12,514 bases of DNA from an uncultured Microbacteriaceae bacterium (lineage in GTDB: Bacteria; Actinomycetota; Actinomycetes; Actinomycetales; Microbacteriaceae). Location of the stretch: contig CAIVOR010000090.1 in assembly GCA_903907615.1 (NCBI GenBank), positions 1 to 12,514 of the forward strand, given 5' to 3'. Positions 1 through 6,739 of the stretch are shown here, one piece after another. The notes under the pieces were generated by a model that saw only the letters and a list, made by a program, of their open reading frames with translations, did no database searches and had not been told where the DNA came from. A program made the translations under genes and the position numbers. The number at the start of each line of letters is the position of its first letter. Position 1 is the stretch's first letter.

Positions 1-2
1 CC

Positions 3-566
3 TATGGCAAAAACAACGGGGACGTAAAGGCTGTCGTTATCAACTTCACCGGTGCAAACTTTGGCCCATGGTTGACCGCTGGTTTCAACGCGGAGCTTTC
101 CGCCCTTGGTGCTCCCAAGACGAGCGTCCTCGACACCATTGACGTCAGCAACGAAGAAGCTGGAAGTGGAACCTTCATCCAGAAGATCACGACTTCGCTT
201 CTTCAGCACCCTGAGGCCAACACCCTCATTGTTCCCAATGACAACCTCATTGAGGGCGGCTTGGGCGCTGCGATTATGCAGGCGGGCTACGACAAGCTCC
301 TGGTTATAAGCCGCGGCGGCGATGCTGCTGTTCTCGACATGATCCGCGCAGGCGGACAGGGTGTCAATGCAACGGTTGGTTATGCCGTTGACTGGTTGGG
401 CTGGGGTGCTGTTGACACGGCTGCTCGTGCGCTCACTGGAGGACAGGCTGCTTGGATCGGTGAATCCGCGCAGCTCATTGATGCGGACCACAACATGCCT
501 GCATCTGGTGCATACCAGGGTGCCGTGGATTATCAGACGATCTTCCTGGCGGCATGGGGCAAGTAA
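3..566 (+). CDS. Sugar-type ABC transporter substrate-binding protein, C-terminal part (5' end outside window)
   Basis: This is the last 187 residues of a secreted or lipid-anchored solute-binding protein that would deliver a small, probably sugar-like, solute to the membrane transporter encoded just downstream. The frame is open from the left edge to TAA at 564-566, so the true start and the signal sequence lie outside the window. What is visible fits the periplasmic-binding-protein type 1 (RbsB-like) fold: alternating beta/alpha segments, a phrase near the middle (LIVPNDNLIEGG) typical of the inter-lobe ligand region, and a late stretch (GYAVDWLGWGAVDTAARAL) at the usual place of the helix that follows the last binding strand. 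The stop overlaps the start of the ATPase gene by 13 bases, which implies translational coupling. The ligand cannot be deduced. Family assignment is confident because of the neighbours as well as the sequence. Confidence 0.85.
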   Translation, partial: YGKNNGDVKAVVINFTGANFGPWLTAGFNAELSALGAPKTSVLDTIDVSNEEAGSGTFIQKITTSLLQHPEANTLIVPNDNLIEGGLGAAIMQAGYDKLLVISRGGDAAVLDMIRAGGQGVNATVGYAVDWLGWGAVDTAARALTGGQAAWIGESAQLIDADHNMPASGAYQGAVDYQTIFLAAWGK

Positions 567-2107
567 AAAGCCCAGTTTCGAGGGCGGCCGGAGGTACTCC
601 GGTCGCCCTCGATATTCGGGGCGTAAGCAAACATTTTGGCGGCACCAAGGCACTTTCCGAAGTGTCGATGCGTGTTCGTAAAGGTAAAGTCCACGCATTA
701 CTTGGCGGCAATGGCTCTGGAAAGAGCACCTTGATTAAGGTTCTTGCAGGGGTTTTTCCAGCGGATTCAGGCACTTTTTCGATTGCAACGCGCGAATACG
801 ATTCGGGTCAATACAGTTCGTCCGATGCCCAGGCATCGGGACTCCGATTCGTACACCAAGATTTGGGTCTCTTTGACGACATGTCAATTGAAGAAAACTT
901 TGCACTCGACGCCGGGTATCCGACTGGCATCGGTTCGAAGATCAGATGGAAGCAGTTATACAATCGAGTCCGCGATTTGCTTATTGCTTATGAAATTGAC
1001 GCGGATCCAAAAACTAAAATTCGGAGCCTCAGGCCTTCCGACAGGACCATGGTCGCGATTGCGCGCGCGCTCCAAGACCAAGACGCCGATGACTTGATTC
1101 TCGTTCTAGATGAACCAACCTCGACACTCGCAAATCATGAATCATCGTTGCTCCTCGAAAAAGTCCGTCGACGCGCTGACCTTGGGCAGACCGTAATTCT
1201 CGTTAGTCACAGGCTGCAAGAGGTTCTCTCGGTCGCCCATGATTTCACCGTATTTCGTGACGGTGAAGTTGCCGGCACACTGATAGATGCAGCGCCCAGT
1301 GAAGATGAACTGATCGAGCTAATGGCCGGGCGGACCATAGGGGCACTGAAACCTTCGGGCGGGGTCTCTCATCAGGCCTCTGAAGAAATCCTGCGAATTC
1401 ATGACCTTTATAGTGGTCCGCTCAAGGGCATTAATTTGGCTGTCAACCGCGGTGAAATCGTTGGGATTGCGGGCCTTGTTGGATCGGGTCGATCCTCACT
1501 CATAAAGTCAATTTTCGGTGTACTCCGACCTAGACAGGGTTCGATTCTCTTCCGAGGTCAGCCGTTTGAACCGTCAGGCGTTCATCAAGCAATGACTGCA
1601 GGTGTTGGCCTGGTCCCAGAAGATCGTGGTCGAGAAGCTGGATTTGCAGACCTAAGCGTTCGCGACAACTTAGCCTTGGGGCAACTTCGAGAAAACTGGG
1701 TGCGTGGATTCATGCCACGATCTCGTGAAAGTAGTATCGCGCGAGCGCTCATTGAGCGCTTCAAAGTTCGGGTTAGTGGTCCTGAAGCGCTCTTTAGCTC
1801 AATGTCCGGGGGTAACCAGCAGAAAGTCATTCTTGCGAGGTGGCTTCAGCGGAGCCCGACTCTACTCCTCCTTGACGAGCCGACGCAGGGTGTCGATGTC
1901 ATGTCTCGAGCAGACATTTATGCGGCAATTCGCGTCTCAGTAGAAAACGGAAGCGCAGTGATTGTGGCGTCCTCTGACATGAGCGAACTCCATGCGCTCT
2001 GCGATCGTGTCGTTGTTGTTCGCAATGGGCAAATCACAGATGAACTGGATTCTTCGCGCATTGATATCGACCTTCTCAATCGACTCGTTCTCAAAGATGC
2101 GTCTTAA
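554..2107 (+). CDS. Sugar-type ABC transporter ATP-binding protein, two fused ATPase domains (RbsA/MglA type)
   Basis: A 517-residue cytoplasmic ATPase that would power the permease encoded next. Two nucleotide-binding domains are seen. Domain 1 has Walker A GGNGSGKST (51-59), Q-loop Gln102, Walker B LILVLDEP (181-188) and H-loop His219. Domain 2 has a degenerate Walker A with Arg instead of Lys (GLVGSGRSS, 307-315), a canonical signature SGGNQQK (418-424) and Walker B LLLLDEP (437-443). Loss of the Lys in the second Walker A is usual for this family. The first-domain signature is unusual: LRPSD followed by RTMVAIARAL instead of the LSxGQQQ-type sequence of RbsA. Length is normal (about 500). 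ATG at 554 lies inside the end of the binding-protein gene and no better ATG/GTG follows before the first domain, so coupling from the upstream gene probably drives its translation. Substrate unknown. Confidence 0.95.
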   Translation: MGQVKSPVSRAAGGTPVALDIRGVSKHFGGTKALSEVSMRVRKGKVHALLGGNGSGKSTLIKVLAGVFPADSGTFSIATREYDSGQYSSSDAQASGLRFVHQDLGLFDDMSIEENFALDAGYPTGIGSKIRWKQLYNRVRDLLIAYEIDADPKTKIRSLRPSDRTMVAIARALQDQDADDLILVLDEPTSTLANHESSLLLEKVRRRADLGQTVILVSHRLQEVLSVAHDFTVFRDGEVAGTLIDAAPSEDELIELMAGRTIGALKPSGGVSHQASEEILRIHDLYSGPLKGINLAVNRGEIVGIAGLVGSGRSSLIKSIFGVLRPRQGSILFRGQPFEPSGVHQAMTAGVGLVPEDRGREAGFADLSVRDNLALGQLRENWVRGFMPRSRESSIARALIERFKVRVSGPEALFSSMSGGNQQKVILARWLQRSPTLLLLDEPTQGVDVMSRADIYAAIRVSVENGSAVIVASSDMSELHALCDRVVVVRNGQITDELDSSRIDIDLLNRLVLKDAS

Positions 2108-2147
2108 TCATTATGTTTGCACTCACTGTCAATAGTTAGGAACCAAA

Positions 2148-3161
2148 ATGACCGCAACAAAAGTCGCACAAGATTCATCGGGCAGTCTTCGAAGGCGTTC
2201 CAATTTTTCAGTGGTGAGCATCCTGGAAAACTACGCTCTCGTTTTATTGCTGGCACTTGTTTTTGTGTTCTTCACGGTTAACCCCCAGAGCTCTTCGACA
2301 TTCCCCACCCTTGCTAACTTGAACGTGATTCTTGGAAGTCAAGCTGTGGTTTCACTGGTCGCCCTGGCCGCCCTGTTCCCAATTGTTGCGGGATACTTCG
2401 ATTTTTCTCTGGGAGCAATTGCGGCAACGGCGCAGGTTGCTTCTGCAGGCCTCATGGCGAGCGCACACGCGCCATTATGGGTGGCCGTGCTTGTCCCAAT
2501 CATTGGCGGAGGCTTGATTGGGGTCGTCAATGGTGCACTGGTAAGCCGGCTTCAAATGCCACCTTTCGTTACCACTCTGGGCGTTGCTATTCTCTTGGCC
2601 GGACTCATCCAATGGTTCACTAACGGGCAATCAATCGTTGCGGGGATCAATCCCGCGATTATGCAATTTGGCTCATCGCGGTTACTGGGCTTGCCAACGG
2701 TCGTTTTCGTGGTCCTGGCCGTGGCGGTTGCCGCCTGGTATTTCTTTACTCACACGCCCTACGGCCGTTCGCTTTACGCCATCGGTTCCAATGCCTCGTC
2801 AGCGAAACTGGTGGGCATTCGAGTAGATCGCAATGTGTGGACAAGTTTTATCATTTCGGGAGTCATCGCCGGAGGCGCCGGCGTGATGCAACTCTCTCGT
2901 CAAGGTAGTGCGACTGCGGGCGACGGGAACTCACTCCTTTTCGCTGCGTTAGCAGCGGTTTTCCTAGGCGCTACAGCAATCAAGCCAGGCTTCTTCAACG
3001 TCGTGGGGACCATTGTTGGGGCGATTTTCGTATCAATCTCAGTGAGCGGGTTGACGCTAAGCGGTGCCAGTGGTTGGGCATCCCCTGTCTTCAATGGCCT
3101 CGCTCTTCTTGTCGCTGTCGGGCTGTCAACATACCTGGGTCGCCGAAAGCGCCGGTCATGA
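2148..3161 (+). CDS. Sugar-type ABC transporter permease (RbsC type)
   Basis: A 337-residue inner-membrane protein forming the channel of the importer with the preceding ATPase, presumably as a dimer. After a polar N-terminus of about 25 residues, the sequence is a series of hydrophobic segments, about eight to ten, consistent with the BPD_transp_2 fold. Visible family marks are GVVNGALVSRLQMPPFVTTLG near residues 125-145 (written in the family as G-x-x-NG-x-L-V...P-x-F-x-x-TLG), the loop TPYGRSLYAIGSN, and the late AAVFLGATAIKPG with a following GT-x-x-GA helix. The protein ends in a basic tail (GRRKRRS). ATG 2148 is preceded by a TAGGA ribosome-binding site, and a 40-base gap separates it from the ATPase stop. 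Normal length for the family. Probably co-transcribed with genes on both sides. Confidence 0.95.
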   Translation: MTATKVAQDSSGSLRRRSNFSVVSILENYALVLLLALVFVFFTVNPQSSSTFPTLANLNVILGSQAVVSLVALAALFPIVAGYFDFSLGAIAATAQVASAGLMASAHAPLWVAVLVPIIGGGLIGVVNGALVSRLQMPPFVTTLGVAILLAGLIQWFTNGQSIVAGINPAIMQFGSSRLLGLPTVVFVVLAVAVAAWYFFTHTPYGRSLYAIGSNASSAKLVGIRVDRNVWTSFIISGVIAGGAGVMQLSRQGSATAGDGNSLLFAALAAVFLGATAIKPGFFNVVGTIVGAIFVSISVSGLTLSGASGWASPVFNGLALLVAVGLSTYLGRRKRRS

Positions 3162-3213
3162 CCATTTCGGGGAATTCCCGTTTCTCTTCATTCAAAGCAA
3201 CGCAAGATTAACT

Positions 3214-3219
3214 AAGGAG
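3214..3219 (+). promoter_or_regulatory. Ribosome binding site AAGGAG for the flavin oxidoreductase gene
   Basis: A strong AAGGAG sequence lies seven bases before GTG 3227 and one base before TTG 3221. The spacing decides in favour of the GTG, giving an N-terminus MSLLFEPL typical of the family. Confidence 0.7.
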
Positions 3220-3226
3220 TTTGTTG

Positions 3227-4288
3227 GTGTCACTTTTGTTTGAACCCTTGTCGATCCGTGAAGTCACTTTCAGGAATCGACTTTGGGTCTCACCCATGTG
3301 CCAATTCTCATGCTGGAATCGGGATGGTGTGCCGGGAAGCTGGCACATCATGAATGCGGGGTCATATGCCGCAGGTGGCGCCGGTTTGGTCATGATGGAA
3401 TCCACAGGTGTCAGCGCTGATGGTCGAATTACAGTCTGGTGCCCAGGTATTTGGAACGATGATCAAAGTGACGCCTGGTCAACGGTCATTGAGCTAGTCC
3501 ATTCTCTGGGGGCGGTTGCCGGCATTCAACTCAATCACGCGGGCCGCAAGGCCTCGGGGTATGCCAACGGCACGTCCATGGAGATCGCGGATGGCGGTTG
3601 GGAGACGATGGGGCCTTCCGCCAACAAAGTGGACGGCATGAGGGTGCCACGTGTCATGGAGCAAGCGGACATCGACAAGGTTGTTACTGATTTCGGGACT
3701 GCAGCCGCGCGGTCAGTTGAATCAGGTTTTGACGTTATCGAGCTGCACGCAGCTCACGGTTACCTCATTCATCAGTTCCTTTCACCACTGAGTAACGAAC
3801 GAACCGATGACTACGGTGGGTCTCTTGAAAATCGAGCTCGCTTCTTGCTCGATATTGTGCGTGAGGTGCGACGCCAAATCCCAGAGTCGACCCCCCTCTT
3901 CATTCGTCTGTCCGCAACCGATTGGGCCGACGGGGGTATCACTATCGAAGAAACCGCAACGGTGTCCACATGGGCACAGGCCCTGGGTGCCGACTTGTTT
4001 GACATCTCAAGTGGAGGGCTCATCAGAAATGTCTTTATCTCGAGCACGCCAGGCTACCAAGTCGAATTCTCAAATACTGTAAAGCAGCAGGGGGTTCTTA
4101 CTGCGGCTGTCGGAAAAATTACGAAAGCGGATCAGGCGGAATCAATCCTCCGCGAAGGCAAGGCGGACGCGATTTTTATGGGACGACAACTCATCAACGA
4201 CCCTCATTTCCCTCTTCGCGCGGCACACGAACTTGGGGTCGAAGTGGATTACACGCCGGGACCACACAAGATGGGACACTGGGACTAG
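3227..4288 (+). CDS. Old Yellow Enzyme family NADH:flavin oxidoreductase (YqjM-like)
   Basis: An FMN-dependent cytoplasmic oxidoreductase of 353 residues. Such enzymes reduce the C=C bond of alpha,beta-unsaturated carbonyl compounds with NAD(P)H. Visible marks: FEPLSIREVTFRNRL at the N-terminus, SPMCQFS with Cys25 corresponding to the redox-tuning Cys of the YqjM class, HAGRKAS (105-111), the substrate-anion-binding pair His174/His177 in ELHAAHGYL, LSPLSNERTDDYGGSLENR (186-203), and FMGRQLINDP (318-326) near the phosphate-binding end. The position of YqjM Tyr28 holds Phe27 here, and the C-terminus (HKMGHWD) differs from the usual arginine-finger ending. I chose GTG 3227 because an AAGGAG site at 3214-3219 is 7 bases upstream; TTG 3221 would be only one base away. 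It follows the permease by 65 bases in the same direction, so it may act on the imported compound (inference). Confidence 0.92.
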   Translation: MSLLFEPLSIREVTFRNRLWVSPMCQFSCWNRDGVPGSWHIMNAGSYAAGGAGLVMMESTGVSADGRITVWCPGIWNDDQSDAWSTVIELVHSLGAVAGIQLNHAGRKASGYANGTSMEIADGGWETMGPSANKVDGMRVPRVMEQADIDKVVTDFGTAAARSVESGFDVIELHAAHGYLIHQFLSPLSNERTDDYGGSLENRARFLLDIVREVRRQIPESTPLFIRLSATDWADGGITIEETATVSTWAQALGADLFDISSGGLIRNVFISSTPGYQVEFSNTVKQQGVLTAAVGKITKADQAESILREGKADAIFMGRQLINDPHFPLRAAHELGVEVDYTPGPHKMGHWD

Positions 4289-4295
4289 AAACTCG

Positions 4296-4309
4296 GGTTG
4301 GTCCCAACC
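4296..4309. repeat. Perfect 6-bp inverted repeat between oxidoreductase and LysR genes
   Basis: GGTTGG-TC-CCAACC forms a perfect palindrome with a two-base centre in the 55-base gap between the oxidoreductase stop and the LysR start. There is no T-run after it, so it is a poor terminator. It lies about 35 bases before the LysR start, where an autoregulatory operator could sit. LysR boxes usually have a longer spacing (T-N11-A), so the function is uncertain. Confidence 0.3.
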
Positions 4310-4343
4310 AGTCCGCGGTCCAGACTGAAGTGCGAGAGTCCTC

Positions 4344-5294
4344 ATGCCAAAGCTTGATTTAAACCTTTTGCGTCATTTGGGGGCGCTGCTCTCGACCCGA
4401 AGTGTTTCTCGATCAGCCGAGCTTCTCCACGTAAGTCAGCCTGTGATGAGTCAGGCTCTCTCGAGGCTAAGGACGCACTTCGATGACCCTTTACTCATTC
4501 GTCAGGGGAATACGTACATTCGCACTCCACTAGGAGAGACACTTCTTCCTCTGGTGAATGAGGCACTGACCAGTGTTGAGATTGCTGAGGACATAAAATC
4601 AACATTCTCAGGGGCGTCCAGCAAAAGGACTTTCGTCGTCGCCGCTTCAGATTATGCGGCAACAACGGTGCTGGGGTCACTGAGGAAAATTCTTGCGGTT
4701 GAGGCCCCCGGGATTGGGATCGAAGTCATTACGGCTTCCGGCCGGAGTGCCCACAGGCTCGATTTTGCAAACTGCGATCTGGTCATTGGCGTCACTGGTT
4801 ACTCACTCCCGGGTGTTTCGGACACACTGTTCACTGACGATTTTGTGGCAATCGTGGGTGCTGAAAACCCAATCTTGAATCAAGACACAATTGATATTCG
4901 CGACATCGCGAATCTTCCAAACGCGACGGCCTACTTCGGCGATGAGGTGGCCACACCAGTAGATAGAGTCTTCGAAGACCTGAGTATTCAGCGAAACGTC
5001 GTTGCACAAGTCTCGGGATACCTAGCCCTACCGCATCTCGTCGAAAGCACGGATCTTGTCGCATTCGTCCCTCGCATCCTGGCGAAACAATCTCAGAAAA
5101 ACTCAAGCATGGTGATACTGGAAATGCCTCAAGACGCAAGAGGCCACATTGTTGAAGTAATGTACTGGCCCCCTGCTCGTGATGCGGAGCCCGCATCAAT
5201 CTGGTTACGAAATACACTCAACAGGGCATGTAGTGACATCTCGTCGTCGCCGGACCCACTCAGCCTTCAGCTAACTAACATTCCTTCGAGTTAG
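4344..5294 (+). CDS. LysR-family transcriptional regulator
   Basis: A 316-residue DNA-binding regulator. The N-terminal winged helix-turn-helix covers about residues 4-62: LDLNLLRHLGALL, then RSVSRSAELLHVSQPVMSQALSRLR (about 19-43) and the wing DDPLLIRQG. A linker and a two-lobed substrate-binding domain follow from about residue 90 (strand TFVVAASDYAAT) to the end, with DDFVAIVGAENP in the position of the second-lobe crossover. The first-helix phrasing and late MYWPPARDAEPASIWLR resemble the NodD/PnbR side of the family. ATG 4344 has a weak GAGAG-like site upstream. LysR proteins usually control a neighbouring operon in response to a pathway metabolite. Here the gene is not divergent but lies downstream in the same direction as the transporter/oxidoreductase genes, so it may be read from the same transcript or from its own promoter in the 55-base gap. 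Confidence 0.95.
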   Translation: MPKLDLNLLRHLGALLSTRSVSRSAELLHVSQPVMSQALSRLRTHFDDPLLIRQGNTYIRTPLGETLLPLVNEALTSVEIAEDIKSTFSGASSKRTFVVAASDYAATTVLGSLRKILAVEAPGIGIEVITASGRSAHRLDFANCDLVIGVTGYSLPGVSDTLFTDDFVAIVGAENPILNQDTIDIRDIANLPNATAYFGDEVATPVDRVFEDLSIQRNVVAQVSGYLALPHLVESTDLVAFVPRILAKQSQKNSSMVILEMPQDARGHIVEVMYWPPARDAEPASIWLRNTLNRACSDISSSPDPLSLQLTNIPSS

Positions 5295-5296
5295 TT
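5273..5296 (+). repeat. Inverted repeat across the LysR stop codon
   Basis: AACTAAC (5273-5279) and GTTAGTT (5290-5296) are perfect 7-base complements with a 10-base loop, overlapping the TAG stop of the regulator. No T-run follows, so an intrinsic terminator is not convincing; an mRNA 3'-end hairpin is possible. Confidence 0.35.
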
Positions 5297-5440
5297 CGAG
5301 GGGAACTGGAACCGCACTACATCCCGCCTAGACACCAGAAAATATTTCAGTCAAATTCGCTCGCGGGCAAATTGGGGCCACAGGAGCTCGTCCGTCCCAA
5401 TCCGAACTTGGGTGAAGAATCGGAAGTGGGGTTGCGCCAC
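5295..5440. other. Junction region without a convincing gene
   Basis: About 145 bases with no gene that I can support on either strand. It includes an AT-rich stretch around 5338-5357 (AGAAAATATTTCAGTCAAAT). One reading frame stays open from directly after the LysR stop through to 5666, but its first part (reading FEGNWNRTTSRLDTRKYF...) looks like non-coding sequence, rich in Arg, Ser and Trp and with no homology that I recognise. The base composition changes across this stretch from the poorer-GC left block to the GC-rich right block, so the insertion or rearrangement boundary probably lies here. Confidence 0.5.
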
Positions 5441-5666
5441 AGTGGCTTCAGGGGTCTCGTTGCACTTCTCTTCCCTCTCGCCCACGCTCATTCCTGCGCT
5501 GTGGCGTCTTTTTCGCGGGCCCCAGGCCGAACGCCTCCTCAATCGCCTCTACGGCTGGACCATGCGCCATCAGTTTCAGATCATCGGTTTCATGGCGAGT
5601 GTATTTGCGGTCTATTGTCTAGTGATGGGCCTCGGTCACGAGGGAATCGGCGTAGCCCCCTGGTAA
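5412..5666 (+). pseudogene. Probable remnant: C-terminal end of a GAP/SfLAP-type membrane protein
   Basis: The frame can encode 84 residues from GTG 5412, without a good ribosome-binding site. From about 5450 on it reads like the last two membrane segments of the actinobacterial GAP (Sap, sulfolipid-1-addressing) family: SLSPTLIPALWRLFRGPQAERLLNRL, then a helix-turn with W and RH, then IIGFMASVFAVYCLVMGLG. Known members have about 200-240 residues with six membrane segments; only about 70 residues remain, and the sequence before 5440 does not supply the missing part. I therefore read it as a 5'-truncated gene rather than a real small protein. Its stop is 18 bases before the next start, as in an operon, so it may once have been the first gene of the AI-2E transporter operon. 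The alternative is a genuine short two-helix membrane protein. The family match is from memory of the pattern. Confidence 0.5.
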
Positions 5667-5684
5667 CTCCGTGAGGATTGTTCA

Positions 5685-6734
5685 ATGAGAATCGAAAGGC
5701 CTTTTCGTCTTGGCTTCGTCGCTGCGCTGGGAGTGGGTCTCGCCCTCCTACTGATGACCATGATTGGGTCGCTCGCGACGGTGCTGACCTATATTGGGGT
5801 CGCGTTCTTCCTGTCGCTAGGACTCGCCCCCGCCGTGGCGTTTCTCGTTCGCCGGCGCTTCCCCCAGTGGGCGGCCCTGTTGACCGTCGTCGTCATCTTC
5901 TTGGCCGCGGTTGTGGGCGTGACGTGGGCCGTTGTTCCGTCTCTCGTCGAACAGACGTCGTCGTTCGTCAAGGGACTTCCCGATCTGGTCAAAAACCTTA
6001 CGACGCAGCCTTGGTTTGTCTGGATCACCGACCAAATGGGCACGTCTGTCGACATGACCGCCTTCATCAAGCAGGTCACCGCGTGGGTCTCCAACCCGGC
6101 CAACTTCACCAATGTTGCGGGCGGCCTGCTCAATGTCGGCGTGGGCATCGCTACGGGAGTCACGGGCACCATTGTGGTCGTCATTCTGACGCTGTACTTC
6201 ACCGCATCACTCGACAGCATCAAGTCGTTCGCGTACACGCTGGTTCCCCGCAGCAAGCGCGACACCTTTGCCAACATGGCCGAGCAGATCACCGGCGGCG
6301 TGGGCAAATACGTGGTGGGCCAGATTGCCCTGGCCGCGCTCAACGGCCTCCTGTGCTTCATTGTGCTCGTGGCCATTGGTGGCAAGGCGGCCATCGTGTG
6401 GGCCTTCGTGGCTTTCCTCCTCGCACTCATCCCGCTGATTGGCACCGTGGTGTCGTGTGTCGTGGTGTCGATGAGCCAGCTCTTGCTGGCGAGCCCTCTG
6501 ACGGCCCTCGTCATTCTGATTTACTTCCTCATCTACATGCAGATCGAGGCCTACGTGATCAGCCCGCGCATCATGAACAAGGCCGTCTCGATTCCCGGCT
6601 CAGTCGTCGTCATCGCGGCGCTCGCCGGCGGAACCCTCATGGGCGTGCTCGGTGCGCTGGTGGCAATTCCGATTGCAGCCTCGATTATTTTGATTATCAA
6701 ACAGGTCGTGGTTCCTCGAATGGATCTGGAGTAG
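5685..6734 (+). CDS. AI-2E family transporter (integral membrane protein)
   Basis: A 349-residue membrane protein of the AI-2E/UPF0118 (PF01594) family, whose best-known members are proposed exporters (TqsA for autoinducer-2, others for Na+/H+ exchange or unknown solutes). The layout fits: two hydrophobic segments near residues 8-50, a third at about 60-85, a long polar loop at about 88-145 (SLVEQTSSFVKGLPDLVKNL onward), then several more membrane segments, the conserved region with YVVGQIALAALNGLL and ALIPLIGT, IEAYVISPRIM, and the closing SIPGSVVVIAALAGGTLMGVLGALVAIPIAA. Length is typical. ATG 5685 has a TGAGGA site 7 bases upstream (5672-5677). It is closely followed by the amidohydrolase gene (5 bases between stop and start), suggesting a shared transcript. 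The substrate is unknown; AI-2 transport should not be assumed from the family name. Confidence 0.93.
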   Translation: MRIERPFRLGFVAALGVGLALLLMTMIGSLATVLTYIGVAFFLSLGLAPAVAFLVRRRFPQWAALLTVVVIFLAAVVGVTWAVVPSLVEQTSSFVKGLPDLVKNLTTQPWFVWITDQMGTSVDMTAFIKQVTAWVSNPANFTNVAGGLLNVGVGIATGVTGTIVVVILTLYFTASLDSIKSFAYTLVPRSKRDTFANMAEQITGGVGKYVVGQIALAALNGLLCFIVLVAIGGKAAIVWAFVAFLLALIPLIGTVVSCVVVSMSQLLLASPLTALVILIYFLIYMQIEAYVISPRIMNKAVSIPGSVVVIAALAGGTLMGVLGALVAIPIAASIILIIKQVVVPRMDLE

Positions 6735-6739
6735 CAACG

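Noticed and set aside
3170..3179. GGGAATTCCC palindrome after the permease gene
   Set aside because: Ten bases only, no T-run and no conserved context visible; likely chance.
5372..5674. 100-residue plus-strand frame overlapping the GAP-like remnant
   Set aside because: The other frame shows two membrane helices with family resemblance, whereas this one is Arg/Pro/His-rich without pattern.
5789..6514. 241-residue antisense open frame in the transporter gene
   Set aside because: It is a shadow of GC-rich codons; its Thr/Arg/Pro-rich product has no ribosome-binding site or domain pattern.
5678..6739. Long plus-strand open frame continuous with the amidohydrolase frame, upstream of 6740
   Set aside because: It is rich in Arg, Gly and His with no family sense and is fully overlapped by the clear AI-2E transporter gene; only the part from ATG 6740 is a gene.
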